Below, piece after piece: positions 1 to 5,445 of a DNA stretch of 5,993 bases. Under the pieces are notes generated by a model. It searched no databases and was not told where the DNA came from. It worked only from the letters and a program-made list of their open reading frames with translations. Origin of the DNA: Aequorivita sp. (GTDB lineage: Bacteria > Bacteroidota > Bacteroidia > Flavobacteriales > Flavobacteriaceae); contig NVXN01000003.1 of NCBI GenBank assembly GCA_002733915.1, positions 112,465 through 118,457 on the forward strand, read 5' to 3'. Positions within the stretch are counted from its first letter, which is position 1, and each line of letters begins with the position of its first letter. A program made the position numbers and the translations under genes.

Positions 1-851
1 GCTGTTTCAAAAGGTTTTTGCCAATCATTCCTGTCTGGCAAAATTGCTATGTAGGGTCCTAAATTTATATAAGAAGCATTAACACTCAACGAGCTCTTTT
101 CCCACTTTTCAGTATGGCCAAGACCACCACCTACGCTCATAATGGCGATATCAGTCTTTTCTTGCGAAGGTTCATCAATTGTATTTAATAATAAAACGGA
201 AGACAGTGCCTGCCCATATTCGGCAGAATAACCGCCCGTGGAAAAGGTAATTCCATCAAACAGAAAAGGACTGTAACGCCCGCGTGTAGGAACATTGTTT
301 GCAGTAGGTGAATAGGGCGTAAACACACGAATGCCGTCGATAAAAATCTGGGTTTCACCAGCATCACCCCCGCGTACAAAGAGGCGACCGTCCTCAGCGA
401 CAGTCGTGGTTCCGGGAAGGGTTTGTAGCGCCCCCACAAAATCGCCCAAAGCACTTGCGGTTGTAACAATGTCCAAAGGTTTTAAAACGGAGATTTTGCC
501 GTTATCACCTGCGGAAAAAGATCCGGCGGAAATAGTTACAGTTTCCAGTGAATTAACGTCTTCGCGAAGCGTTATTTTGAGGTGCGTCATCGTTGAAACA
601 TCATCAATGATTTTTGTGGGCTCAAAAGAAACATAAGAAATAGTCAAGGTTTGTGTTCCGGTTTCGGAAGTTTCAAATGAAAATTTTCCGCTTTCATCTG
701 AAGTACTTCCATCGTAAGTGCCTTCCAAATAAACATTGGCTCCAAAAACTGGAACTCCCTTATTGTCCATAACCGTTCCTGAAATGGTGGTTTGCGCCAA
801 TAGAAAGCTTGGAAAAATAACTAGTAAAAAAGTGATAACTGAAATCTTCAT
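1..851 (-). CDS. TonB-dependent outer-membrane receptor, N-terminal part (truncated by window edge)
   Basis: This open frame starts at ATG 851-849 and runs off the left edge after 283 codons, so the C-terminal beta-barrel is not visible. Residues 1-20 (MKISVITFLLVIFPSFLLAQ) form a signal peptide. Residues about 21-100 are a carboxypeptidase-regulatory-like beta-sandwich (ISGTVMDNKGVPVFGANVYL, then DESGKFSF). A TonB-box-like ETVTISA follows at 103-109. The plug domain spans about 120-230, with LFVRGGDAGETQIFIDGIRV at 157-176 and STGGYSAEYGQALSSVLLL at 204-222. Family knowledge: such receptors bind a large or scarce substrate at the outer membrane and import it using TonB-ExbBD energy. The substrate cannot be read from this fragment, and no SusD partner is visible because the downstream side is cut off. 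It has its own upstream region with LytTR-like repeats. The family assignment is firm; the ligand is unknown. Confidence 0.93.
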   Translation of the reverse strand, partial: MKISVITFLLVIFPSFLLAQTTISGTVMDNKGVPVFGANVYLEGTYDGSTSDESGKFSFETSETGTQTLTISYVSFEPTKIIDDVSTMTHLKITLREDVNSLETVTISAGSFSAGDNGKISVLKPLDIVTTASALGDFVGALQTLPGTTTVAEDGRLFVRGGDAGETQIFIDGIRVFTPYSPTANNVPTRGRYSPFLFDGITFSTGGYSAEYGQALSSVLLLNTIDEPSQEKTDIAIMSVGGGLGHTEKWEKSSLSVNASYINLGPYIAILPDRNDWQKPFET

Positions 852-876
852 AAAATGGTTGGTTTTATTTTCAGTT

Positions 877-884
877 CAAAGATG
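877..884 (-). promoter_or_regulatory. Candidate -7 box for the TonB-dependent receptor
   Basis: Read on the minus strand this is CATCTTTG, matching 7 of 8 positions of the Bacteroidetes -7 pattern TAnnTTTG. It lies 25 nt before the receptor ATG. No TTG is found at the expected distance (about 20 bp upstream), which would fit a promoter that needs an activator. The LytTR-like repeats lie just upstream. Tentative, from pattern only. Confidence 0.35.
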
Positions 885-912
885 AAATATTGGCTACTCT
901 TTTCAGAAATTA

Positions 913-949
913 AAATGCTGAACTGTAAAAATGAAATGCTCAACTGTAA
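913..949 (-). promoter_or_regulatory. Tandem LytTR-type operator (two direct repeats, 21 bp period)
   Basis: On the plus strand, AAATGCTGAACTGTAA (913-928) and AAATGCTCAACTGTAA (934-949) are 16-bp direct repeats with one mismatch, offset by 21 bp. Read toward the receptor gene, their cores are ACAGTTCAG (926-918) and ACAGTTGAG (947-939). Both fit the LytTR consensus as I know it, [TA][AC][CA]GTTN[AG][TG], and the 12-bp gap between cores is the spacing typical of LytTR sites such as AgrA boxes. The proximal core is about 50 bp upstream of the likely transcription start, a usual activator position. The repeat is directly visible; the regulator class is inferred, and no LytTR gene lies in the window. 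Confidence 0.6.
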
Positions 950-957
950 TTTTGAGC
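927..957 (-). terminator. Possible hairpin terminator of the DUF2975-XRE operon
   Basis: Read on the minus strand, GCTCAA (957-952) and TTGAGC (943-938) form a perfect 6-bp stem with an 8-nt loop, followed by the T-rich ATTTCATTTTT. It lies 32 nt past the XRE stop codon and before the receptor promoter, so it could end the upstream operon. The stem is short and half AT. Its distal arm overlaps the upstream LytTR-like core, so it may be a by-product of that site. On the plus strand the same hairpin is followed by T8, but no plus-strand gene reaches it. Confidence 0.3.
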
Positions 958-989
958 TTTACATTTTTTTTAGAAGTATTTATTTAAGA

Positions 990-1193
990 TCATTCCACAA
1001 ATTCTAAAATATCTCCAGGCTGACATTCCAAAACTTCGCAAATAGCTTCCAGAGTGCTAAAGCGTACCGCCTTTGCTTTTCCGGTTTTTAAGATGGAAAG
1101 GTTAGAAAGCGTGAGCCCAACTTTTTCAGAAAGTTCGTTTAATGACATTTTTCGCTTGGCCATCATTACGTCCAAGTTTACAACTATTGGCAT
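990..1193 (-). CDS. XRE (Cro/CI-type) helix-turn-helix transcriptional regulator, 67 aa
   Basis: This is a minimal DNA-binding protein, essentially a bare helix-turn-helix domain. Residues 17-42 (SLNELSEKVGLTLSNLSILK then TGKAKA) hold the two DNA-binding helices, and FSTLEAICEVLECQPGDILE (45-64) completes the five-helix fold. Length and sequence fit the small YozG-like regulators that accompany DUF2975 membrane proteins. It starts 2 nt after the stop of the DUF2975 gene (TAA, two bases, ATG), so the two are almost certainly co-transcribed and translationally coupled. It has no ligand domain, so any sensing probably comes through the membrane partner. It is the obvious candidate to bind the palindromes at 1758-1801 and repress its own operon; that is inference from position and symmetry. 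Confidence 0.9.
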   Translation of the reverse strand: MPIVVNLDVMMAKRKMSLNELSEKVGLTLSNLSILKTGKAKAVRFSTLEAICEVLECQPGDILEFVE

Positions 1194-1195
1194 AA

Positions 1196-1717
1196 TTAGA
1201 TTGTTAGTTCATTTTCGTTTTGTATTTCTACTCCTCTTTTAAAGACCAATGCGATGATGTAAATGACACCCGCAAAAAACAAAAACGGTTCTGCCCCCCA
1301 ATCAATTTGTAAAATTAACCCTTGTTTCATAATACGACTGCCGTAGTTTTCAGCTATTATAGCAACTACGCCAATACTGAGCGCGTAATAGCTCATATTT
1401 ATTATTGCCGAGGCTGTTTTTTGGTTAAAGGGATAATTTATATCAAATTTCATAAAAAGTTTTATCACTAAATAAGCAAGATAAGTTTTCAAAGCCGACA
1501 ACGCTATCAAAAAACTGGCTATGCCAAGATAATATTCCACGTTAAAATTGTAAACATTTAGCAAATCCAGCCCCATATAAGTATCCGCTGCACCATTTGA
1601 ATTTATAAAAAGGGTCACAAAAAGAGAGACGAGCAAAGCTCCTGTTTTTATGCATAAACCAATGAATATTATCCAGAATATAATATTCATCACTTTCATT
1701 ATAATATTTGTTTTCAT
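1196..1717 (-). CDS. DUF2975 domain-containing four-helix inner-membrane protein, 173 aa
   Basis: Four hydrophobic segments are visible, at about residues 8-37, 62-90, 104-122 and 143-159, with short charged linkers and a polar tail (KRGVEIQNENELTI). The pattern, the FNQKTASAI segment after the second helix and the GAEPFLFFAGVIYIIALVFK ending are typical of DUF2975, as is the length (usually about 150-180 aa). The function of the family is not established. It is very often encoded directly before a small XRE regulator, as here, suggesting a membrane sensor or modulator and its DNA-binding partner. ATG 1715-1717 is chosen because it sits about 20 nt after a predicted transcription start. An internal Met at residue 7 is a less likely alternative. 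The leader is A-rich with no Shine-Dalgarno site. Confidence 0.88.
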   Translation of the reverse strand: MKTNIIMKVMNIIFWIIFIGLCIKTGALLVSLFVTLFINSNGAADTYMGLDLLNVYNFNVEYYLGIASFLIALSALKTYLAYLVIKLFMKFDINYPFNQKTASAIINMSYYALSIGVVAIIAENYGSRIMKQGLILQIDWGAEPFLFFAGVIYIIALVFKRGVEIQNENELTI

Positions 1718-1743
1718 TTTTGGTTGATTTTAAAATTACTTTG

Positions 1744-1774
1744 CGAAAATAGATAATTATTTATTGATAAACAA
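1744..1774 (-). promoter_or_regulatory. Promoter of the DUF2975-XRE operon (Bacteroidetes -33/-7 type)
   Basis: On the minus strand, TATTTTCG (1751-1744) matches 7 of 8 positions of TAnnTTTG. A TTG (1774-1772) lies 20 bp upstream, the expected -33 spacing. The predicted start leaves a leader of about 20 nt before the ATG at 1717. The -33 TTG falls inside the right arm of the palindrome at 1758-1780, so a bound repressor would block the sigma factor. Confidence 0.55.
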
Positions 1775-1801
1775 TAAATATATTTTATTTATCAACAATT
1801 A
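1758..1801. promoter_or_regulatory. Tandem palindromic operator upstream of the DUF2975-XRE operon
   Basis: TATTTATTG (1758-1766) and CAATAAATA (1772-1780) are perfect 9-bp inverted arms around ATAAA. A second, degenerate copy of the 17-bp core follows 24 bp away: TTATTGATAAACAATAA (1761-1777) against TTATTTATCAACAATTA (1785-1801), 14 of 17 identical. The first copy covers the predicted -33 element. Size and symmetry suit a dimeric XRE repressor, and the gene for one is second in this operon. The repeats are seen directly; binding by that protein is inferred. AT-rich DNA makes chance palindromes commoner, but perfect 9-bp arms plus a second copy are unlikely to be noise. Confidence 0.6.
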
Positions 1802-1912
1802 TTTTTAACAAGCCAATTTTTCTAAATACAATCATCTATTTTTTTTGGGGTCTTACGGTTTTTACTGAAAAATTCAACAAAGCTTTTTTAGGAAAGAAGA
1901 AAGGGAAAATTG

Positions 1913-1920
1913 TATCTTCG
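1913..1920 (+). promoter_or_regulatory. Candidate -7 box for the YdeI-cyclase operon
   Basis: TATCTTCG matches 7 of 8 positions of the Bacteroidetes TAnnTTTG pattern and lies 17 nt before the ATG at 1938, implying a leader of about 12 nt. No TTG stands at the usual -33 distance, so the call rests on one element. Between it and the operator at 1801 I see nothing else convincing. Confidence 0.3.
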
Positions 1921-1937
1921 GAAGAAAAGAAATAGAA

Positions 1938-2534
1938 ATGGACGATTCAACAAAAGTGGATGCCTTCTTTAAAAATCAAACCAAGTGGAAGCAAGAGCTG
2001 CAGAAACTCCGCGAAATTATATTGCAAACCGAATTAAAGGAAGAAATAAAATGGGGGAAACCCACCTACACTTTAGACGGAAAAATGGTAGTGGGAATGG
2101 CCGATTTCAAAAATCATCTGGCCCTCTGGTTTCACCAGGGTGTTTTTTTGAAAGACAAACACCAAAAACTTATCAATGCGCAAGAAGGTGTTACCAAAGC
2201 ATTGCGCCAATGGCGCTTTGAAGAGAATGATAAAATTGAACCAGAAATTGTTTTGGAATATATAGAAGAAGCCATTGCCAACTGCAAAGCTGGAAAGGAA
2301 TTGAAACCCGTGAGAAAAAAAAGTATTTCAATCCCGTCTTTACTTGAAGATGCTTTCAAGAAGGATGCTTCATTGAAAAATCATTTTCAAAAACTCACTC
2401 CTGGCAAACAGCGCGAATATGCCGAACATATTGGGCAAGCAAAGCGTGAAGCTACCCAACAGAGTAGATTAGAAAAGTGTATTCCTATGATAAAAAATGG
2501 CGTTGGTCTTCATGATAAATATAAAAACTGCTGA
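1938..2534 (+). CDS. YdeI/OmpD-associated family protein with DUF1801 domain, 198 aa
   Basis: This is a cytoplasmic two-part protein with no signal peptide or membrane segment. Residues about 10-115 are a DUF1801 (YdhG-like) domain, including EEIKWGKPTYTLDGKMVVGM (35-54) and the FKNHLALWFHQG stretch (57-68). Residues about 130-195 are the YdeI/OmpD-associated C-terminal segment, with LTPGKQREYAEHIGQAKREA (153-172) then RLEKCIPMIKNGVGLHDKYK (177-196). The 198-aa length is normal for flavobacterial members. Family knowledge: B. subtilis Fra (YdhG), a DUF1801 protein, is a frataxin-like iron chaperone, and Salmonella OmdA is linked to antimicrobial-peptide resistance; neither role can be transferred here with confidence. 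Its stop overlaps the next start (TGATG), so it is translationally coupled to the membrane cyclase. The family is secure, the biochemical role unknown. Confidence 0.9.
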   Translation: MDDSTKVDAFFKNQTKWKQELQKLREIILQTELKEEIKWGKPTYTLDGKMVVGMADFKNHLALWFHQGVFLKDKHQKLINAQEGVTKALRQWRFEENDKIEPEIVLEYIEEAIANCKAGKELKPVRKKSISIPSLLEDAFKKDASLKNHFQKLTPGKQREYAEHIGQAKREATQQSRLEKCIPMIKNGVGLHDKYKNC

Positions 2535-3649
2535 TGGCCTTACAACCAAATTTTGAGAGATACACTACACGACAATTGTGGTTTTATGCGCGACGCGCCT
2601 TTTGGATATTAATAGCCTGGGTCATCATTTCAAATGTTATGTTCTTTTATGAATTCATCACATTGAAGAGCAACGGTGTGTTGAGTTCAAGCTACGATTT
2701 TTATTCAGCAGTCATGGCCAATCTCATTGTCGCAATCTCTGCAGGGCTCATAGGTGGCATTGTAACCGTAAATTTAATGGAACGCTGGCTTAGACGTCTG
2801 GTGTTTTGGAAAGCCCTGCTTTATTTAATAATCGCTTACACCGTCACCGCTTTTTTGGTAGGTGCCATTGGTGCATTATATATAACGAGTGAAGACTTGG
2901 GAGTTCCATTCTATACTTTGGAAGTGCTTCAGCAAACAGTTTCCTTTTTTGGTACGTGGCTTTTTATAAAGAATTATATCATTTGGCTATTCATAGTTCT
3001 CGTTACGCTTATCGTTTTGATGGTAAACGACAAATACGGTCCTGGAGTGTTTCCGGATTATTTAATAGGAAGATATTTTAGGCCCAAACACGAACGACGT
3101 ATTTTCATGTTTGCCGATATTAAAAATGCTACGGGAATCGCCGAAAATTTGGGTGAAGAGAAATACTTTAATTTTTTGAAAGATTTTTTTAGGCATATTG
3201 CTCCTGCCATAGTACAAACTCGTGGCGAAGTTTATCAATACGTTGGTGACGAAGTGGTTGTGTCCTGGAAAATGAAATGGGGCCTAAAACGCGGAAATAC
3301 TATACAATGCTACTATAGCATGAAAAAAATAATTAAATATAAAGCCCCAAAATATTTAAAAAAATACGGTGTCGTTCCCGAATTCAAAGTTGGTCTTCAC
3401 TACGGCACGGTAATGGTTGGTGAAATTGGACAGATAAAACGTGACATTGCATTTTCTGGAGATGTGTTAAACACTACTTCACGTATTCAGGCCATGTGCA
3501 AAGAACTGGACGTAGAAATTTTGGCTTCAAAACCATTTGCCGATATTGCCTATAAATTACCTAAAGGCGTTACCAAAAAAGAAATGGGGAAAGAAAAGCT
3601 ACGCGGTAAAAGTGAGGAGATTGCATTGGTCACCTATGAAAAATTATAA
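2534..3649 (+). CDS. Membrane-anchored class III adenylate/guanylate cyclase-like protein, 371 aa
   Basis: The N-terminal half has four likely transmembrane helices, at about residues 23-42, 57-82, 93-117 and 148-165. A cytoplasmic class III cyclase domain follows at about 185-371. Both metal-binding aspartates are present: D195 in MFADIKNAT and D239 in YQYVGDEVVVSW. So are the transition-state pair N313 and R317 in GDVLNTTSR. The two residues that normally select the purine are atypical: Q235 stands where adenylate cyclases have Lys, and A306 where they have Asp or Thr (positions set from the K-x2-G-D and D-x2-G-x3-N spacings). The protein therefore looks catalytically competent, but its nucleotide preference is open. 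The ATG at 2534 overlaps the preceding stop by one base. No ligand-binding domain other than the membrane helices is visible, so the helices may be the sensor. Cyclase family is firm; cAMP synthesis is not. Confidence 0.9.
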   Translation: MALQPNFERYTTRQLWFYARRAFWILIAWVIISNVMFFYEFITLKSNGVLSSSYDFYSAVMANLIVAISAGLIGGIVTVNLMERWLRRLVFWKALLYLIIAYTVTAFLVGAIGALYITSEDLGVPFYTLEVLQQTVSFFGTWLFIKNYIIWLFIVLVTLIVLMVNDKYGPGVFPDYLIGRYFRPKHERRIFMFADIKNATGIAENLGEEKYFNFLKDFFRHIAPAIVQTRGEVYQYVGDEVVVSWKMKWGLKRGNTIQCYYSMKKIIKYKAPKYLKKYGVVPEFKVGLHYGTVMVGEIGQIKRDIAFSGDVLNTTSRIQAMCKELDVEILASKPFADIAYKLPKGVTKKEMGKEKLRGKSEEIALVTYEKL

Positions 3650-3676
3650 TACTACAAGACTATAAAATTTACAATT

Positions 3677-4012
3677 ATGAAAACAGACAACTACACAAAA
3701 ATCATTTTAACAATCATCGCTGTTTGCCTTACCATAAATGTGATGAGAGACTTTGAATTTATTCCATCCGCTCACGCAAATGAGACCGAAACTCTACCCA
3801 ATAAAACTTTTACGGAGATAATGGACGTACGTTTAGTTGATATTAACACTTATGATGAACTAAACGTAAACCTTAAAAGTGTAGACACTTATGATGAAGT
3901 AAAAGTAAATCTCAAAAAAATTGAAACCTCCGATGAGCTGGATGTTAACATTGATGAAATCGGTGGTGGGTGGGTTTCAAATGGTGGACCTATCACGGTA
4001 AAGGTTCAATAA
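3677..4012 (+). CDS. Small exported or membrane-anchored protein with 13-residue repeats, 111 aa
   Basis: I do not recognise a named family. Residues 8-23 (KIILTIIAVCLTINVM) are hydrophobic after a short basic start, giving a signal peptide or N-terminal anchor. An AHA motif at 32-34 could be a signal peptidase site, but it lies about 10 residues past the hydrophobic stretch, so an uncleaved anchor is equally possible. The rest is polar and acidic. It contains three clear tandem 13-residue units starting at 58, 71 and 84, plus a weaker one at 45, and ends in ITVKVQ. Alternating Val/Leu with polar residues suggests short beta strands. It lies 27 nt after the cyclase on the same strand, without an obvious promoter of its own, so co-transcription is likely. 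It probably acts outside the cytoplasmic membrane; its function is unknown. Confidence 0.75.
   Translation: MKTDNYTKIILTIIAVCLTINVMRDFEFIPSAHANETETLPNKTFTEIMDVRLVDINTYDELNVNLKSVDTYDEVKVNLKKIETSDELDVNIDEIGGGWVSNGGPITVKVQ
3809..3964 (+). repeat. Intragenic 39-bp (13-codon) tandem repeats
   Basis: Within the small exported protein, units TYDELNVNLKSVD (3848-3886), TYDEVKVNLKKIE (3887-3925) and TSDELDVNIDEIG (3926-3964) repeat every 39 bases without gaps. The preceding FTEIMDVRLVDIN (3809-3847) aligns in the same register but has diverged. The first two units share ACTTATGATGAA at the DNA level; the third keeps mainly the protein pattern (T-x-D-E-hydrophobic-x-V-N). This indicates old duplication kept by selection on the protein rather than a recent slippage array. 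Confidence 0.8.
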
Positions 4013-4017
4013 ACCAC

Positions 4018-4068
4018 TTGGTTGCATGTTTAAAATAATTAAACAACCAATAACCATTAATTTTTTTT
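4018..4068 (+). terminator. Hairpin plus T8: terminator between convergent genes
   Basis: TTGGTT (4018-4023) pairs with AACCAA (4045-4050), and GTTTAA (4028-4033) pairs with TTAAAC (4039-4044). This gives a 12-bp stem with a 4-nt bulge (GCAT) and a 5-nt loop, starting 6 nt after the repeat-protein stop. T8 follows at 4061-4068, but 10 nt separate it from the stem, so the geometry is imperfect. The T tract lies inside the last codons of the convergent ndh gene. It would end the plus-strand operon; on the minus strand no T run follows the hairpin. Confidence 0.45.
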
Positions 4069-5331
4069 AAATGGACGGATAATCAACCGCGCAGCGCGGT
4101 CATAGTTAATGTAACTATATGTCCAATTAAAAAATGTTACTACCCTATTTCTAAAACCCACCAAAAACCAAAGATGAACGAACATCCATAAAAACCATGC
4201 GATGGCACCACCAAAGTGCAGCTTGCCCAAATCCACAACCGCCTTGTTTCTGCCAACGGTGGCCATTGTACCTTTATCAAAATATTCAAAAGGCTCCATT
4301 TCTTCATCTCTTAGCATTTTTCTGAAATTTTTCCCCAGTTGTTTTCCTTGTTGAATTGCAGGTTGTGCAACCTGTGGATGTCCTTTGGGGTATTCTTCAG
4401 ATTCCATTAAGGCAATATCTCCAAGCGCATAAATATTTTCAAAACCTTGTACCCTATTGTACCTATCCACCCTATAACGGTTAGCCTTTTCAACAAGGGC
4501 TTGCCCGTCAATTCCATTTACCAATGCGCCTGTTACACCAGCGGCCCAAATAAATGTGGCAGTTTCAAATTTTTTTCCATCTTTTGTGGTAACCGTTTTT
4601 CCATCATAATCGCTTATAAAAGTTTTCAAATGAATCTGAACACCAAGTTTTTCCAGAAATTTTTGTGCCTTTTCCGAAGCTTTTTTGCTCATTGGTGGCA
4701 GTACTCTTTCTAGCCCCTCAATAAGGTGCACGTTCATTTCTTCCTCTTCCAGCTCGGGATAATCGTTCTCAAGAATTCCTTTTCTAAATTCTGCCAAAGC
4801 TCCCGCAAGCTCTACGCCAGTAGGTCCTGCGCCTGCAATCACAAAATTCAGCAGTCGCTTTCTTTCCCTTTTATCAGTAGTTATATCTGCCTTTTCAATA
4901 TTCTGAAGCATCAAGCTGCGAATGTTTAGCGCTTGCGGTACTGTTTTCATGGGCATACTGTTTTCTGCAATATTCTCATTTCCGAAGAAATTGGTGCGGG
5001 TGCCCGTGGCAATTACCAAGTAATCATAATTTAAACTTCCAATAGAAGTTAAGATACTGTTGTTAACCGCATCTATTTGTTCCACTTCAGCCATTCTGAA
5101 GTGAAAATCACGATTTTCCCTGAAAATTTTTCGAAGTGGATATGCTATGGAATCTGGTTCCAAACCTGCCGTGGAAACTTGATATAGCAACGGTTGAAAA
5201 GTATGGTAGTTATGCTTATCAAAAAGTACGATCTGTATTTTCTCCTTTTGAAGTTTTTTTATGAAGGAAATACCCGCAAATCCGCCGCCTATTACGACTA
5301 TTCGGGCCACACCGGTTTCGGGAATATTCAT
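4057..5331 (-). CDS. ndh: Type II NADH:quinone oxidoreductase (NDH-2), 424 aa
   Basis: This is a single-subunit, FAD-containing membrane-associated dehydrogenase that passes electrons from NADH to quinone without pumping protons. The FAD-binding Rossmann motif is VVIGGGFAGISFIKKL (12-27), ending in the acidic IVLFDKH (34-40). YDYLVIATGTRTNF (102-115) follows. The NADH-binding motif is FVIAGAGPTGVELAGALAEF (163-182). FIWAAGVTG (260-268) and IYALGDIA (300-307) complete the FAD site. AQPAIQQG (322-329) fits the quinone-site pattern AQxAxQxG of NDH-2. The C-terminus (about 373-420) has the aromatic, amphipathic WFLWMFVHLWFLVGFRNR stretch that attaches NDH-2 to the membrane. Length is typical and all motifs are intact. 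The ATG at 5331 sits directly before the FAD motif. It is divergent from the sigma gene and convergent with the repeat-protein gene, so it is probably transcribed alone. Confidence 0.95.
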   Translation of the reverse strand: MNIPETGVARIVVIGGGFAGISFIKKLQKEKIQIVLFDKHNYHTFQPLLYQVSTAGLEPDSIAYPLRKIFRENRDFHFRMAEVEQIDAVNNSILTSIGSLNYDYLVIATGTRTNFFGNENIAENSMPMKTVPQALNIRSLMLQNIEKADITTDKRERKRLLNFVIAGAGPTGVELAGALAEFRKGILENDYPELEEEEMNVHLIEGLERVLPPMSKKASEKAQKFLEKLGVQIHLKTFISDYDGKTVTTKDGKKFETATFIWAAGVTGALVNGIDGQALVEKANRYRVDRYNRVQGFENIYALGDIALMESEEYPKGHPQVAQPAIQQGKQLGKNFRKMLRDEEMEPFEYFDKGTMATVGRNKAVVDLGKLHFGGAIAWFLWMFVHLWFLVGFRNRVVTFFNWTYSYINYDRAARLIIRPFKKN

Positions 5332-5346
5332 CTGTTGATTTTATAC

Positions 5347-5358
5347 CCTAAATTTAGG
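5347..5358. promoter_or_regulatory. 12-bp perfect palindrome and possible -7 box of ndh
   Basis: CCTAAATTTAGG is a perfect palindrome centred 21 bp upstream of the ndh ATG. Its middle, TAAATTTA, matches 7 of 8 positions of the Bacteroidetes -7 pattern on the minus strand, so it could be a repressor site over the ndh promoter. No TTG stands at the right distance. A 12-bp AT-rich palindrome can occur by chance, so the call is weak. Confidence 0.25.
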
Positions 5359-5394
5359 CATTGTAGAGCGAGTTTGTTTAATTTTTATGATTTT

Positions 5395-5423
5395 TGTAAC
5401 AAACCTCTTTTCAGAAATACTAA
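5395..5423 (+). promoter_or_regulatory. Possible ECF-type promoter of the sigma factor gene
   Basis: TGTAAC (5395-5400) and TACTAA (5418-5423) are 17 bp apart, a layout like ECF-dependent promoters, which often have an AAC-containing -35 element and a 16-17 bp spacer. The position leaves a leader of about 16 nt before the TTG start at 5446. Many ECF genes drive themselves, which would fit. No experimental consensus for this sigma is known to me, so this is a hypothesis. Confidence 0.33.
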
Positions 5424-5445
5424 TCAAGAAACTAACAAACTACCA

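Noticed and set aside
331..636. Plus-strand open frame of 101 codons opposite the receptor gene
   Set aside because: It is antisense to the well-supported TonB-dependent receptor, has no recognisable domain and a composition typical of a shadow frame.
852..989. Small RNA or riboswitch between the XRE gene and the receptor
   Set aside because: Apart from the LytTR-like repeats, the short hairpin and the -7-like box, no extended conserved secondary structure or known riboswitch core can be recognised by eye.
1985..2221. Plus-strand frame of 78 codons inside the YdeI-family gene
   Set aside because: It overlaps a clear conserved gene in another frame, and its product is low in hydrophobic core residues with no recognisable motif.
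2534..3649. Pycsar-type anti-phage system built around the cyclase
   Set aside because: Pycsar cyclases are soluble and paired with an effector carrying a cyclic-nucleotide sensor plus TM or TIR domains. This cyclase has its own four membrane helices, and neither neighbour shows a nucleotide-binding or toxic effector domain.
4086..4100. GC-rich perfect palindrome ACCGCGC-A-GCGCGGT, a possible REP-like element or protein-binding site
   Set aside because: It lies inside the ndh coding sequence and encodes the DRAAR stretch of the NDH-2 C-terminus; a one-base centre makes a poor hairpin, no second copy is seen, and Arg/Ala codons explain the GC content.
4447..4929. Two plus-strand open frames opposite ndh
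   Set aside because: Both are antisense to conserved NDH-2 motifs, are rich in Cys, Phe and Ser as expected from reversed AT-rich coding DNA, and have no start signals.
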